A DNA stretch of 64,000 nucleotides from positions 4,234,757-4,298,756 of the forward strand of contig JAGVVL010000013.1 in assembly GCA_018287875.1 (NCBI GenBank). The letters are read 5' to 3'. The stretch comes from Nigrospora sphaerica (lineage: Eukaryota > Ascomycota > Sordariomycetes > Amphisphaeriales > Apiosporaceae). The notes beneath the pieces were generated by a model. The model was not told the DNA's origin, searched no databases, and saw only the letters and a program-made list of their open reading frames with translations. The translations under genes were made by a program, and so were the position numbers. Of this stretch, positions 1 through 11,765 are shown in pieces. Positions within the stretch are counted from its first letter, which is position 1, and every line of letters begins with the position of its first letter.

Positions 1-996
1 GACTATTTCGGTGTGACTGCCGACTATTACGCTCCGGTTATACAGCAGGGTGGTGGACTCATCGATGCCTATGCCGCCGCGCATACTCGGACACAGCTCA
101 ACGTAACTAACCTAAGCTTTAACGACACCGTCCACCGTGTCCCTAAGATTAGCTTTACTGTTTCTAATGTGGGTACCGAGACGCTCGTCTACACTCTCGA
201 GCACGTGGGCGCAGCATCGGGTTATATGCTTAACCACACAGGCAATGCACAATATAATCTGACAAGCAACATGGGTCTTCCCGTTTATGCTGAACTTGAC
301 ATCAGGCCATCCCACATCATCGTGGCCCCTGGAAAGATTGCCACTATCTCCGTCTCGCTCAAGGCGGAACCACACCTGCCCGACGGCGTTTCATACTTCG
401 GTGGCTACGTGGCCATAAACGCGACGACCTTGGGCAAGGCAGCCGTTGTCGATGCCCTGACGCTGTCCTACACGGGTATTGGTGGCAGTCTTGCATCTCT
501 GCCTATCTTTGACCGGGACCAGACCTCCACAGTCACTGTCGACACGTCGACATTCCGCCTAGAGCGGGCCAAACCGGGCCGTGTCTACACCTGCGACTAC
601 GACGTCGCAGCGCAGGTCCCCTGCACCTATGTTCCCGATGGCCTCGCGCCTGGCGTCAGCGTCTCGCTCGTCACGCAGTCGCGCAACATGACAATCGACC
701 TAGTGAGCCTTGACACGGGACGCATCGTTCTCAACGACGTCGGTTTTGCCAACTCTTCCGCTCAGTGGGATCGCGGTAGCTACATATATTTGGATGGCAC
801 CGACCAGAATAAAACTTTCCTGCCACCTGGCAACTATATCTGGCGCATCCAGGCCCAAGTCCTGAATGGCGAAAAGTATGAAACATTGGATAGCGACATG
901 TGGACGTTGAAGTATACGGCCAACAGCACTTTCAACGCCACACCGCCATTACGTCAGGCCGCGCGACGTGCCCTTCCCATTTCTTTCGACGTTTGA
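1..996 (+). CDS. Subtilisin-like serine protease, C-terminal part (5' truncated by window edge)
   Basis: The frame is open from base 1 and ends at TGA 994-996, giving about 331 residues. The first residues read into a GGGLIDAYAA stretch, which in the subtilase family follows shortly after the catalytic Ser region. The catalytic Ser itself would lie left of the window. Residues ~35-160 fit the Fn3-like domain of C5a-peptidase/Vpr-type subtilases (FTVSNVGTETLVYTLEH, then IVAPGKIATISVSL). Several N-x-S/T sites fit a secreted glycoprotein that degrades extracellular protein. No stops or frame breaks are seen, and its G/C-rich third codon positions contrast with the AT-rich DNA to the right. It is the last apparently healthy gene before the repeat block. 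Family call: known-family resemblance. Extracellular role: inference. Confidence 0.85.
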   Translation, partial: DYFGVTADYYAPVIQQGGGLIDAYAAAHTRTQLNVTNLSFNDTVHRVPKISFTVSNVGTETLVYTLEHVGAASGYMLNHTGNAQYNLTSNMGLPVYAELDIRPSHIIVAPGKIATISVSLKAEPHLPDGVSYFGGYVAINATTLGKAAVVDALTLSYTGIGGSLASLPIFDRDQTSTVTVDTSTFRLERAKPGRVYTCDYDVAAQVPCTYVPDGLAPGVSVSLVTQSRNMTIDLVSLDTGRIVLNDVGFANSSAQWDRGSYIYLDGTDQNKTFLPPGNYIWRIQAQVLNGEKYETLDSDMWTLKYTANSTFNATPPLRQAARRALPISFDV

Positions 997-1373
997 ACGA
1001 ACGCCATATTATTACCATGGCTCAGGACTTTAGGGAGCCGTAACTTTCAGATGGGAAGAAGTACTGCATGCAGGTGGCATGACTACGGTTGTATATACTG
1101 GTATTCCATAAGAATAAATAAGTCCATCAAATACTATGCGACCATCACTGCCACAACTTTTCACAGCCAGAGGCGCCAGTTTCTATAGTATTGAAGCCCA
1201 CTAGATCATTCTTAAAGACAGATCCGTCATTATGTACTTAATTAAGCTCCGGCACCGGATAGCTCACCGCACTGACGCCGCAGTAGCCAGAAAGCATCAA
1301 TGCTGATAGTCTCTCAAATATATACTTTTAAATATTAGACATCCAACCACAAGTCAGTAAGGACCGACTAGGG
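997..1373. other. Intergenic, no gene seen
   Basis: This is the 3' flank of the subtilase gene. No open frame of note and no recognisable RNA gene. Composition shifts from balanced to AT-rich toward the right. Confidence 0.6.
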
Positions 1374-1805
1374 TCAGCAAGTTAGACATCTAACATTGGA
1401 CATGTAAGACTGGACATCTAAGATTGGACATCCAGTTAACATCAGCAGATCACGTGATTGATCGGTGGGGCCACTAGTAAGCTAACACTAAGGGATCAGT
1501 GGGATTAATGGTGATCTATATTGATCCACGGTATTAATGAGGGAATGAGCTAAGGATATAAGATAAAGGGATTTCATATATAGATAGTCATTACCTTAAG
1601 GATTAATCTAAGCATTTATCTTACCTATAGATGGGAGTAAACTCTTAACGACCTATCATAAGGATTTAAACTAGTCACTAAGTTAAGCAGCTTTAATTTA
1701 TTAGTTACCTTACGACTAGTGTTGCAGTAGATAGACGCTCTTTATCATTAATTATATAAACCCTACGTCTCGCAGGACTTAGGTATAACGTTCGTTATAA
1801 GTAGT
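1374..1805 (+). repeat. Dispersed repeat family A, copy 1
   Basis: The block starts with short iterations of a GGACATCTAA-like word, contains CACGTGAT and GATCCACGGTATTAAT, and ends with a TAGACGCTCTTTAT...AAACCCTA segment and a near-palindromic TAACGTTCGTTA tail. Recognisably related copies lie at 11930-12350 (+), 12350-12650 (-), 12830-13265 (-) and 14870-15250 (+). It has no coding frame. It could be a solo LTR or a MITE; no clean target-site duplication was found, so the class is open. Confidence 0.65.
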
Positions 1806-3117
1806 AATATAAGTGTGGCAATATGAGGCTATCACTAGTTTCGCCCCTGAGATCACGTGAGGAGCTACTGGTACCTGCAGTAGGTCCTATGGAGCATGTG
1901 GGGAGCGGTCCCCAGCTACGAGTATATAGTCTGCCATCTCTGGCACTTTCTTTTGTCCTTTCTAATGGATAACCTTGAACCTTTCGCTTCCCACGCCTCC
2001 TTCAGTGCGACAATAAGTTATAAGTTATTCTTAACCGTATTCTTATAAAGTCTATAGCTACCATTACTTACCTTATAAGTTAAAGTATCTTCATTTGGCT
2101 CCCCCCCACATTTGGCCCTCCTTAACTTAATAGTATAAAACGCAACCTTGTTGCTTTAACCGCCGATATATTCTAAATTTATAACAGCTATAATATAATA
2201 AGCAGCCTTACTTAGGCTTTCGCTATCGCTCTCTTTATTTAAACCACTTTTAATCTTTTCGACCGCTAACTAAGCCCACTAGATGTCTTTAATATTTGCG
2301 AACTTCGAATTAAGGCTTAAATTCACCTTCTTTCTCTTCTTTTATCTTATAGTCTTAATCCTAGCTTTAAAAGCCTAGATCTGCCTTTAAGTAATAGTTA
2401 ATTAAACATTTTTCTTATTAAAGGCCTTTTAAATCTTCTGGAATAGTAGTCGTTATATAATTAAGTGTTCCGCTAACTAGTTCAAAAGCTATACTTAGTC
2501 CTTAAAGTCAGATGTCTTCTTTAAAGTGGACTATACCATTATAGAAGTACTGGATCTTTTAAAGGTGTTAAGAAGGCTCTATTCAAGTGGGATTGCTTTA
2601 ATTTTATTATATCAAGTGTTATTTAATATTCATTTTAAACTAAATTCTAGTTTAAAAGCGGTTTTATTATACTTACTAGCTAAAGACTATCCTTCCTTCT
2701 TATTTATTCTTTTCTAGCACACACTGTTAATGCTAGCCTGCTATTTACTGCTAAACTTTTAACAATCTTCTAACAGCGCCTCAACGCTAACCCAGAGGCC
2801 AAATAGACTTTGGGACCATCATTGTAATGGCTTCACCTCCTCGTGAGGACACCACCGATGAGGTGATGACTGGAACCGATCTTTCCGACCACATTAAAAA
2901 GCTTCCCCCACTTATACTTATAAGAGGAAGCGAAGAGGGCAGAATAAGGCCTCTATAAACAGTCCACTGCGAAAGCAAAGGAAGGTCGACGACACTCGAG
3001 AAGCTTCGACGACGGAAGAAGCCGCGCTATAGACTGTAAAGGAAGAACACTAATTAGCCACGGACGTATTAGCCCTAATCCTAGGCGATATAGATAAGCG
3101 ACATAATACTTAATAAT
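1806..3117. other. AT-rich repeat-derived DNA with a short coding remnant
   Basis: Mostly AT-rich sequence without genes. At 2827-2958 a 43-residue frame begins MASPPREDTTDEV and ends in TAA in front of further RIP-like stops. It may be the N-terminus of a degraded retroelement gag, but no domain is recognisable. No RNA gene was seen. Confidence 0.4.
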
Positions 3118-3704
3118 TGTTGGAAGTGGTGGTTCGATCGGAAGAGGAAGCAACCCTTTATAAGGGCTCTTTCGATCTCGGAAGTCGTTTCTTATAGAGA
3201 AACACGGAAGAATAAGGAACTTCTCTTCAAAAGGAACGAGAGTGTATTTCGTGTGCTTGCTTGCTTGCTTACTTGCTTGCTTGCTTTTGGGACAGACTAG
3301 TTACACGAAGAGGGGAGATTCAGCCTTTACTTGTACCCGTTAAACCCTTATCCTCTTAGTAATACAAAGAAGAGGACGCGTAAGTGATTGCGTAAGTGAT
3401 TACGTGGCTTAGAATCATATGGAACCTTATAGAGGTTCGTGGAGCTTCATGGGGGCTCGTGGGAGCTTCAGGGAGCCACGTAGAAACTCGTGGAAACTCG
3501 TGGAAACTTGCAGAAGCTTCCGCGTGGCGTACGCCACGCTTGTGGGTAAAGCGGGCTATGCTTGCGAGTAAGCTGGCCCGTGCTCCAGGGTAGGCTGGCC
3601 CGAGCTTTAGGATAGGCTCGGTTAAAGGACTAGCTTCTTGTTAAGTGCATAGCTTAGTCCGTAGTGATAGAGAACAGTATAGAATAAGTCCTATACCTGC
3701 AACA
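3118..3704 (-). repeat. Copia 3' LTR (587 bp)
   Basis: The minus-strand LTR runs TGTTGCAGG...CCAACA (TG...CA ends). A second copy of the same family is the solo LTR at 61355-61920. The two differ in length mainly at a CTTG microsatellite (3257-3288 here), which is expanded in this copy. An open frame across 3396-3593 is a by-product of GGGAGCTTCA/GTGGAAACT-like internal repeats, not a gene. Confidence 0.85.
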
Positions 3705-3756
3705 CCCCCTCTCTTAACCTATACTGTTAAAATACACGATAATAGGCGTGCTTAAG

Positions 3757-4045
3757 TGTCAAGGAGCGGGCAGGCAAGTGGATAACAGAGTCGATTCAGG
3801 TTCTATGCTACAGGTCCAGGTTCCTATTCTGTCGGTACAGGTCAGGCTTGGTGGACAGGACGTAGCTTGAAGAGCTACAACTGAAGTCTTCTCGGTCGCA
3901 GACTTCTTATTTAAATCCCCAACGGAGGTCCGTACCGAGCGGTCTTGACAGAACTCCATCACGGGACAACTAATCCGTAGCCAGTTTAGGATGTCTCAGA
4001 GGCTGCCCTATGCCGGTACGGTCTGTCACAGTCCACCCCGTGACA
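3757..4045 (-). repeat. Gypsy-1 3' LTR (289 bp)
   Basis: Same sequence as 9387-9675 except position 4010. It is the 3' LTR on the minus strand. The 67-residue open frames inside both LTRs are not genes. Confidence 0.92.
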
Positions 4046-4099
4046 GTACTCCCCTTCTTAAGGCGGAGTTCCATCGACGCGGTTCTGAAGGGCGGACGG

Positions 4100-7000
4100 C
4101 TAAGCCTTCCGTAGGCTAATAGGTCTCGGTTTCTCTAGGTATCTTCGGTGGAAGTTTGCCACTACCTCGCTGGCGTTAGCGACGTATTCCGCAGGCTCCT
4201 CGGTTGGTTGGTTGTATCCAGCCCACTTCACGGTGTATTTTAAGCGGGAGCCTTGGCCTCTGCCTCGGTTGTCTAGACGGGAATCTAGGATGTCTTCGAC
4301 TTCGAACTCTTCGATGCCGTCGACTTCTATAGGCGGCGGCGGTGGTTGTACTTGACCGGGGGTAGGATTGTCAGGATTAGGATAGAGTAGGCTAACATGG
4401 AACACCGGGTGATTTCTTATAGACGGGGGTAGGTTTAACTAGTAAGCGTACGGGCTCACAACCTTTGTAATGGTGAAGGGTCCGAGTTGCTTCTAGTCGA
4501 GTTTCTTTTGAGGGCGTTTCGTCCGTATGTTTCGGGCATTAAGCCAGACTTTCTGGCCTACTTGGTATCGGCGGGCAGGGCGCCTCTTACGGTTGGCGTA
4601 TTCCTTATAGCGGGCTTGCGTTAAACAGATCTCAGACTTCAATATCTCGTGGACTTCCTGAATCTTCTAGGCGACGCGCTCGGCGTCCAGGGCGGCGGGG
4701 GTACGGTCGGGGTCCAGTGGTTTAAACCCGATCCTCGGATAGAACCTATAGTTCGCAAAGAACGGTGTGGTCTTAATGCTCTTATTTAGGGCATTATTTA
4801 GCGCGAATTCAGCTAAGGGGAGCCAGCGGCTCCAATTGTCTTGTAAGTACGACACTTAGGCGCGGAGGTGCTGTTCTAAGAACGAGTTCGCTCGTTCAAT
4901 CTGGCCATCAGTTTCGGGGTGGAAGGCAGTCGATAGCAGGCTCTGAATACCTAGTCGGTGGGTTAGGTGTTCCTAGAAGCGTCCCACGAATTGGGGACCT
5001 CGGTTAGAGATTACGGTTCTCGGTAGACCGTGCAGTTTCCAGACGTTATTTAGGTATAGGCGCGCGACCTTATCGGCGCCATAGGTGTCTCGGCAGGCGA
5101 TGAAGTGTTTCATCTTCGTTAAGCGGTAGACCACGACTAAGATAGCGTCGTAGCCGTCACTCTTCAGTAAGTGTACGACGAAGTCCATCGAAATGTCTTG
5201 CCATGCTCGTTCGGGTACGGGCAGCGGGCGGAGCACCCCTTGCTTAGCTTCGCGGGAAGAAGTGGTCCGGCGGCAGGTGTGATAGTTGTTAGTCCATTGC
5301 TCCACGAAGGCGTACATTTACGGCCAGTAGTAGTCTCGGGACAGGGTCTCGTATATGCGGGCTCTTTTTAGGTGTCCAGCCACGGCAGTGTCATAGTATG
5401 AACAAGTCAGTTCAGCGCGGAGTTCGGGTAGGTTAGGGATATAAAGGCAGTCGCGGTAGTACAGCATACCAGCTTGTTCCTCGCACTCGGCAAGGGAGAT
5501 TAAGGGGTGGCGGGGTTTTCCGGTGCGCAGTGCCTTTAAGATGGAGTGAACGGTCTTATCCGACTCGTATCCTCAGGCTATAAGGTTCTAAATAGCTAGC
5601 GGCAGTAATAGGGCGTAGCGTTCTTATTATAGAGATAGTGTAATAGCAGGCCGGGGGTCTAGGTCGACGGCGCTTAGTTCTAGTGGACGGCCAGGGGCAG
5701 ATTACGATCTAGTTACGGCGTTGGCTCGGGTCGGGCTTTCCTCGAAGCAGACTGATTTCCTTTACAGTTCGAAGTTCTCTTTCTTTAAGACGACTCTACT
5801 TTAGTGTAGTAATCGTTCATCCCCCTCTTTAGGTAGGTCCTCTAACCTCCTAGTTAGGGCGTCGGGTTTTATTCCTTACTTCCCGGGTCGGTATATAATC
5901 TTAAAGTTAAATCGAGATAAGAATTCAGACTATTTTGCTTATCGGCGGTTTAGCAACTTTATTATTGTGAAGTATTCTAGGTTCCGGTAGTCGGTGATGA
6001 CCTTAATCGGCGACAGCGCGCCTTCTAGTTCAGGGCGCCATTCTTCGAAGCAACGAATGATGGCTAGAAGTTCCTTATCGTAGATCTCGTAGTTACACTC
6101 TATTGAAGAGTGCTTTTTTAAGAAGAAGGTAACCGGGCGTAAAATTCCGTCGTCTCCGTACTGTGACAGCACACTAGCAGAGACGTAGTCAGAGGCATCG
6201 GTCTTTAAAATTACTTCTTTCTCCCAGTCGAAGGGAGCTAAGATCGGGGCCGATATAAACGCGTTCTTTAACGCAACGAATGCATTCTCATATTCTTCCG
6301 TCTAAGCGAATTCAACCCCTTTCTTTATAAGGTTGACTAACGAGGCAACAATCTTCGAAAAGTCCCGGATAAACCGGCGGTAGAAGTTCCCAAAGCCGAT
6401 AAACGCTTGTATATTGGTTAAGCAGGACAAGGTGGCCCAGTTCTTAACTGTTTTAATCTTGGCGGGGTCTATGCGTAGGCCATCGCGGCCTACAATCATC
6501 CCTAGGAACGTGGTCTCAGTTTTAAAGAATTCGCACTTCGACATTTTCGTAAACAGGCCGGCTTCTCTTAATACTTGAAGCACCCTTCGTAAGTGTTCGA
6601 CATGTTCCTCGCGGGTCCGGCTATAAATCAGGATGTCGTCCAGGTACGTAGTGTAGCAGATATCTAGGTAGTGTTGTAAGGTATCGTTAATAAACCTCTG
6701 GAATATAGCGGGGGCTCCAGTTAATCCGAAAGGCATAACTAACGACTCGAATAAGCCAAAACGGGTGCGGAATACGGTTAAGTATTCTTATCCTTTTTTA
6801 ACTCTAATCTCGTTAAATGCCGTAATGATATCGACCTTAAAGAAATACTTCATTCCCTTTAAGTTATTTAGGGTCTCCTTAACTAGGGGCAGCGGGTAAC
6901 GGTCTTTAATAGTGATGTTGTTTAGGGCGCGGTAGTCGACATAGAAACGGAGCCCTCCTCTAGGCTTCTTAACAAACAGGACGGGGGACGCGGCCGGGGA

Positions 7001-7897
7001 CGAGCTAGGTCGGACAAACCCTTTCCGGAGATTCTCTTGTAGCCACTCTTTTAGTGCGGCCAGTTCTTCGCGGGACATAGCGTATAGGGGTCCGAAGGGG
7101 GGCATTTTCCTTTCCATTAGTCTGATCTCGTGATCGTGATCTCGGTGCGGTGGTAGTTTCTCTGCCTCTTTCGGCGAGAACACATCTTCGAATTCTCGCA
7201 GTTCTAGCGGGAGTTGCTTAGATAGGGGCGGATTAGCCTTCTGGGATAAGTGCTCGTCGATCTCTTCGACGGTGACGGGAAACGCGGCGTATCCTTTCCT
7301 CAGGTACGCTGAGCAGGCGCGAGCGGTGATCGGGGCGACGTCCTATTAGGATAAGGCCTCTGGACAGTTCGGCAGGTTCTCTAGGCGGGCTCGTGCAGGG
7401 ACGTCATATATGGCGACGACCTTTATAGGTCTCTCTAGTATGTTGCAGTTCTGGCGACAGAATTCGCTGTCGAATGTGAACGTGTGACTCGCGAAACCCA
7501 CACGTGGGTCGTGCATCTTAAGCCACGGGATTCTAAGGACAACGGGGAAGTAAGCTAGCTGGGTTACGAAGAAACGTAGTCGTTTCTTGTGATGATCGTT
7601 TATCTACATCGAACATTCGACGAAGTGGGTAACCTTCCTACTCTCGCTCGGGCGACCGTCGATCACCTCGATCTCGAACGGTCTTTGTAAGGGCCGCATC
7701 GGCAGCTCGTGGGCTTCAGCCCAGCTGCGGTTAATAAATGCCTTAGCGGCGGCCCTGGAGTCGGTTAGGGCGTAAGTCGGTAGGGTGTAGTTATCGGAAA
7801 TCAGGGTGGCAGGTAAAACTATAAGCTTTCCACGTATATCTTCCTCTTCGCGGATAGATAGGCCATAGACGGAACAGGCAGATATCGGTAAGGGCAA
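4100..7897 (-). pseudogene. Gypsy-1 pol: protease, RT, RNase H, integrase, chromodomain
   Basis: All parts lie in one frame. The aspartic protease (~7897-7604) has DSR where DSG is expected. Reverse transcriptase spans 7183-6302, with the catalytic YLDD present. RNase H (6172-5939) shows [10 protein letters not shown] and [10 protein letters not shown]. Integrase (5317-4667) has the first catalytic Asp in SMDFV, but the second site reads SNRGPQF (Asp to Asn). A C-terminal chromodomain (4405-4100: VEDILDSR...YTVKWAGY...EEPAEY) would target integration to marked chromatin. In-frame stops between pieces and the lost catalytic residues make it non-functional. Family: chromodomain-bearing Metaviridae-type element. 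Confidence 0.9.
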
Positions 7898-8025
7898 CGG
7901 AGTTAGGGCGCCGGGCTCGGGAGCCTGTAAGCGACTTAATACAGGCTCACGCCATTTAACGACTGGGGACTCTCGGTGCGCAGCTCTTGGAACCGGTTAG
8001 CAGACGCGACTGCAGCGGAGATAGG

Positions 8026-9348
8026 CTAGGGAGACTGAATAAGCGGGGGTAGTTGCCGAGTGGGTAGGTTCGTGGACATTGTGGGGGGCGGGCTTTCTCG
8101 GGGGCTCGGAGTGCGGGCCTGGCGGAACTGGATGGGTTGGCGGTCAGGTTCGGGGCATTGGGCGACTATGTGGCCTTTATGGCCGCACCGAAAATATTCT
8201 CCTCTCTCTCTTCGGCCAGACGGAGAGCGGGGGCGGCTACGCTGGTGACTTAAGTCCATAGGATCACCGGCGTCGGTCTTAGCAGCAGGCAGGCGGGGTT
8301 CGTTCCTGGGAGGCACGTTGGGACTGGCGGGGATGGTGGTACTGTTAGCCTTAATCGTTCCTTTGTGACCGTTAACTTGACGCTAGTGCTGGCGAAATCG
8401 GTTATCGAGAGTTTGAAGATGACGGGCAAACGCGCGATACTCTCTCGTGGGGGCAGGGTTATGTAGCAGCATATCCTGGATCTCTCGGGACACGCCTTAG
8501 GACAGCAGAGGGGGCAGGGCAGCTTCGGGGACTTCGCTTTTTAACGCGAGCCTCTCAAACTCTGCGAAGAAGACGCTGAAGTCGAGGTTCCGTTGTTTTA
8601 AATTGTATAGTTTGTTCTCAGCGTTCTGCTTCTAGTCCGGGTCTCCAAAGGCTTCTTCTAGGTATGACAGTATATTGGTATAGTCTATAAACTGCGGAAT
8701 TCTATACTGGATACGGGGCAGGATTAGGTCGTAAGCTTTTCCGGATAAACGGCTAGCGACGTAATTTAGGCGGGAAACAGCAAACGGGAACCGGTCGGCG
8801 TTGGAGACCATCTTCGAATGGACTTGTTAGACGAACCTCCGAAGGTCGCTTCGAGTTCTATCAAACTCCTTTGGGTCAGGGATCTTCTTACTAAGGGAGG
8901 TGGGTTCGGAACGTGAGGCAGGAGCAGATGTAAGCGTTCGCGGAGTATGATCTACCGGCGCTTCAGTGGCAGGTTCGGGACGGGGTGACGGTTCGGTCGG
9001 GGGTGTCTGTACGGTAGGGAGGGCGGCTTGGAGGAGGCGTTTGTTCTCGACGCGGAGGTCGACGATGATCTTTTGGTCCTTATCTGAGCGGCCCTCTTGG
9101 TAGCGGATTATCCCTTCTTTTTCTGCAAGGGTGATTTAGACGGAGGCAAGGGAGGAGTCCCTTTCAGCTAGAGCAGAGTCCCTTTCAGCTAGAGCCGAGT
9201 CCCTTTCAGCTAAAGAGGTTTCCAGGTTCGAGATATACCCGTGTAGCGTGCGCAGGTACAGTAGCCATCCAGACGCATCGTCCTGGACGCTCGCGAGCAG
9301 TTCTCCGGGATCTTCGGTATCGGTAAGTGCGGTAGGTCGGTTCGACAT
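8026..9348 (-). pseudogene. Gypsy-1 gag, nonsense-mutated
   Basis: The capsid-like gag starts at ATG 9348. The N-terminal part has a four-fold LAERDSA-type heptad repeat, probably a coiled coil. It is followed by a Pro/Ser/Thr-rich stretch and a capsid-like helical region, then a C-terminal zinc knuckle. In that knuckle the first Cys is replaced by Tyr (YFRCGHKGHIVAQC), a TGT-to-TAT change as RIP would give. Several in-frame TAG/TAA codons interrupt one frame from 9348 to 8026. It would package element RNA if intact; here it cannot be made whole. Confidence 0.85.
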
Positions 9349-9386
9349 TTCGAAAGCAGTGTCGAGCTTAGGAGGAAGCTACGTAA

Positions 9387-9675
9387 TGTCAAGGAGCGGG
9401 CAGGCAAGTGGATAACAGAGTCGATTCAGGTTCTATGCTACAGGTCCAGGTTCCTATTCTGTCGGTACAGGTCAGGCTTGGTGGACAGGACGTAGCTTGA
9501 AGAGCTACAACTGAAGTCTTCTCGGTCGCAGACTTCTTATTTAAATCCCCAACGGAGGTCCGTACCGAGCGGTCTTGACAGAACTCCATCACGGGACAAC
9601 TAATCCGTAGCCAGTTTAGGATGTCTCAGAGGCTGCCCTGTGCCGGTACGGTCTGTCACAGTCCACCCCGTGACA
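9387..9675 (-). repeat. Gypsy-1 5' LTR (289 bp)
   Basis: 5' LTR on the minus strand, ending next to the TTAAG duplication at 9676-9680. Near-identity to 3757-4045 implies a recent insertion. Confidence 0.92.
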
Positions 9676-11240
9676 TTAAGGGCGTAAGTTTAGTAGGCCC
9701 AAGAACCTACTGAATTTCTCTTTTGGAAGTGGCTTAGTTAAGCTATCGGCGAGCATATCATTAGTCGAGGTGTATTCGACCGATATATTCTCGTTTTCGA
9801 CTTCTTGCCGGACGAAATAGTAGCGTATAGCGGTGTGCTTAGTACGCTGGTGATATTTGGGGTTATAGGCTAAGTTTATAGCCGAAGTGTTGTCCCCTTT
9901 TATCGGAATTGAAGCCGTTCTAACCCCTAACTCGAATAAGAGGTTTTTAAGCCATATAGACTCACGGGAGGCCTGTTCTAACCCGTTAAACTCGGCTTCG
10001 GTGGTCGATAAGGCTATAGTAGACTGCCTTTTCGATTTCCAGCTTATAGGGCCGTTATTTAAGGTAAAGAGGTAGCCGGAAGTAGACTTTCGAGTCTTGT
10101 AGTCGCCGCCGTAGTCCGAATCGGAATAGCCTACTAATGTAGGCTTAGTGTCGCCCTTATAGACTATAGAGTAGTCTGCAGTCCGTTTTAGATACTTAAA
10201 GACACCTTTAACAGCTTTTAAGAGCTGTTTATTAGGGTTCTGCGTAAATCGAGCTAGAAATCCCACAGCGTAGCAGATATCGGGCCTAGTCTGCGTCATG
10301 GCATACATTAGACGGCCGATTAGCTGCTGATATTCCTTTATAGTCTCCGAATTCGATTTTTCGTCTTTAAAAGCGGTGTAATTGATATTCTTCGGAAGGC
10401 TTGGAGAGAGAGGAACATCGGACGGCGTTATCTCGTATAAGTTCGAGGTTTCAAGGATTTGCCGTATATATGTCGACTGGTTTATCTTTATAAGTCGTTT
10501 CTCTCGGTCTCGGGTAACCTGGACACCAAGGAAGCAGAAAATAGGACCTAAGTCCTTAACCTCAAAGTGTTTTCCTATCTCTTTCTTTATTCGGTTAATA
10601 TTCGTTAATAACGGACCGAATATAAGGAAATCGTCGACATAAGAAACGATAAACATCTAGAGTTCATCGTTATAATACATGGACTCGTCCAAGATTAGAG
10701 GTTTAAAGCCTAAGGTAGATAGGGCCTTTTTAACCTTTTGTTGCCACTGCCTTGGACTTTGTTTTAGCCTAAGGTGGATAGGGCCTTTTTAACCTTCTGT
10801 TGCCACTGCCTAGGACTTTGTTTTAGTCCGTATAAAGCTTTAAGAAGCTTAAATAACTGGGTACCATCGAATTTCCACCCAAAGGTGTTTAACTCCGGTT
10901 TTTCGAGTAGAAGATCGTCTAGGCCTTCGATGGGCTCGATATAAACGTCTTCTAGTAGTTCTCCGTTTAAGAACCTGGAGACTATATCGATCTGTTCGAT
11001 TTCCTAGTTATAGTAGGCGGCTAAGGCGAGTAAAACTCGCTATGTAGCTGGTTTTGTTCCGGAAGCGAAGGTTTCGAAATAGTCAAGGCCGTACTGCTGT
11101 TCGAAGCCTCTAACGACTAGCCGAGCTCTGTATTTAATAATATCTAAAATCGGGTGCGGGTTAAGTAGTTTTATTCGATTGACTTCGTGAAAAAAAGGGT
11201 TCGAAAAGACTTCATCTTTAAATTGAACTAACGTACTCAA
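9676..11240 (-). pseudogene. Copia pol remnant: reverse transcriptase and RNase H
   Basis: An open frame 10656-9676 carries the YVDD box at its start (IVSYVDDFLIFG) and a copia-type RNase H with STTEAEF, DNTSAI and KHTAIRYYFVR, ending at TAA 9678-9676. Upstream, 11240-11040 contains RARLVVRGFEQQYGLDYFETFA, the usual copia RT N-terminal block. The two pieces are in different frames because of a 59-bp tandem duplication (10709-10767 and 10768-10826). Removing 59 bp would put both in the same frame. A few nonsense codons are also present. Nothing from integrase or gag is left. Confidence 0.88.
10709..10826. repeat. 59-bp tandem duplication inside copia RT
   Basis: Two adjacent 59-bp copies differ at a few bases. 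Since 59 is not a multiple of three, it accounts for the frame change between the two RT blocks. Confidence 0.85.
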
Positions 11241-11250
11241 AACTTATCGT

Positions 11251-11765
11251 ATAACCGTGCATCGTATATAAAATGAAAGCTACTGCCTCTTATATTCTTT
11301 CTCTTAAATTATATTTACTATGTATAAATATTGATCTTGGTATCATTTATTTTAAATTATGTTTCCATATAAGAATTCTACAATTTATTATAAGTATATT
11401 GTCTATGTGTAGGTAGCGCCTTAGCAAAGTGTTCAATCTATAATCCTACCCCCCTGCTAATACTATTAAAATTAGTTAAGCGGCTTAGCACTCCCGGATC
11501 CATAATCCCCCCCCCCTGTATATAATCGAAAGAAGTAAAGCGGCTTAACACATATAAATCCACAATCCCCCCCTGATACACGTTGAAAGAAGTTAAGCGG
11601 CGTTTTGACGCTTAGACTATTCTCGTCCCCCCTCCTCCCTCTTATCTTGATATTTAAATAAGTTCAACTACCTACCATACTTTACGCCACTACCCCTTCA
11701 CCGGTCTTCTATTTTTAATTAAGTTTAGTAATATAACGAACGCTATACCTAAGTAATACGATATA
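11251..11765. repeat. AT-rich DNA with ~60-bp degenerate tandem units ending in C tracts
   Basis: Between ~11400 and 11640, three to four degenerate units each contain a TTAAGCGGCTTAGCAC-like core followed by a run of 6-10 C. No coding frame. Function unknown. Confidence 0.55.

Larger units (their letters stand above)
3757..9675 (-). mobile_element. Complete Ty3/gypsy chromodomain retrotransposon (5.9 kb), RIP-mutated
   Basis: Two 289-bp LTRs (3757-4045, 9387-9675; TGTCA...TGACA) flank gag and pol on the minus strand. The element is bounded by a 5-bp target-site duplication TTAAG (3752-3756 and 9676-9680). The LTRs differ at one base (A at 4010, G at 9640), a CpA-to-TpA change on the minus strand. 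A purine-rich tract lies next to the 3' LTR (minus strand of ~4047-4062). Gag is in one frame. All pol pieces share a second frame, -1 relative to gag, broken by nonsense codons without further frame changes. The element sits at the stop codon of the host copia pol. Confidence 0.93.
3118..11250 (-). mobile_element. Ty1/copia LTR retrotransposon, 5'-truncated, split by a gypsy insertion
   Basis: On the minus strand the 3' LTR (3118-3704) is preceded by a purine tract (complement of 3705-3715, AAGAGAGGGGG). Removing the gypsy element 3757-9675 and one TTAAG copy joins that tract to the end of a copia RT/RNase H frame (9676-11240). The copia order, with RNase H next to the 3' LTR, is therefore preserved. 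Upstream domains (gag, protease, integrase) and the 5' LTR are not found beyond ~11250, so the element is truncated. It is inactive: only the RT/RNase H region remains, and upstream it has a frameshift and stops. Confidence 0.85.

Noticed and set aside
3759..3962. Duplicate 67-residue frames at 3759-3962 and 9389-9592
   Set aside because: Both lie inside the identical gypsy LTRs, which do not code.
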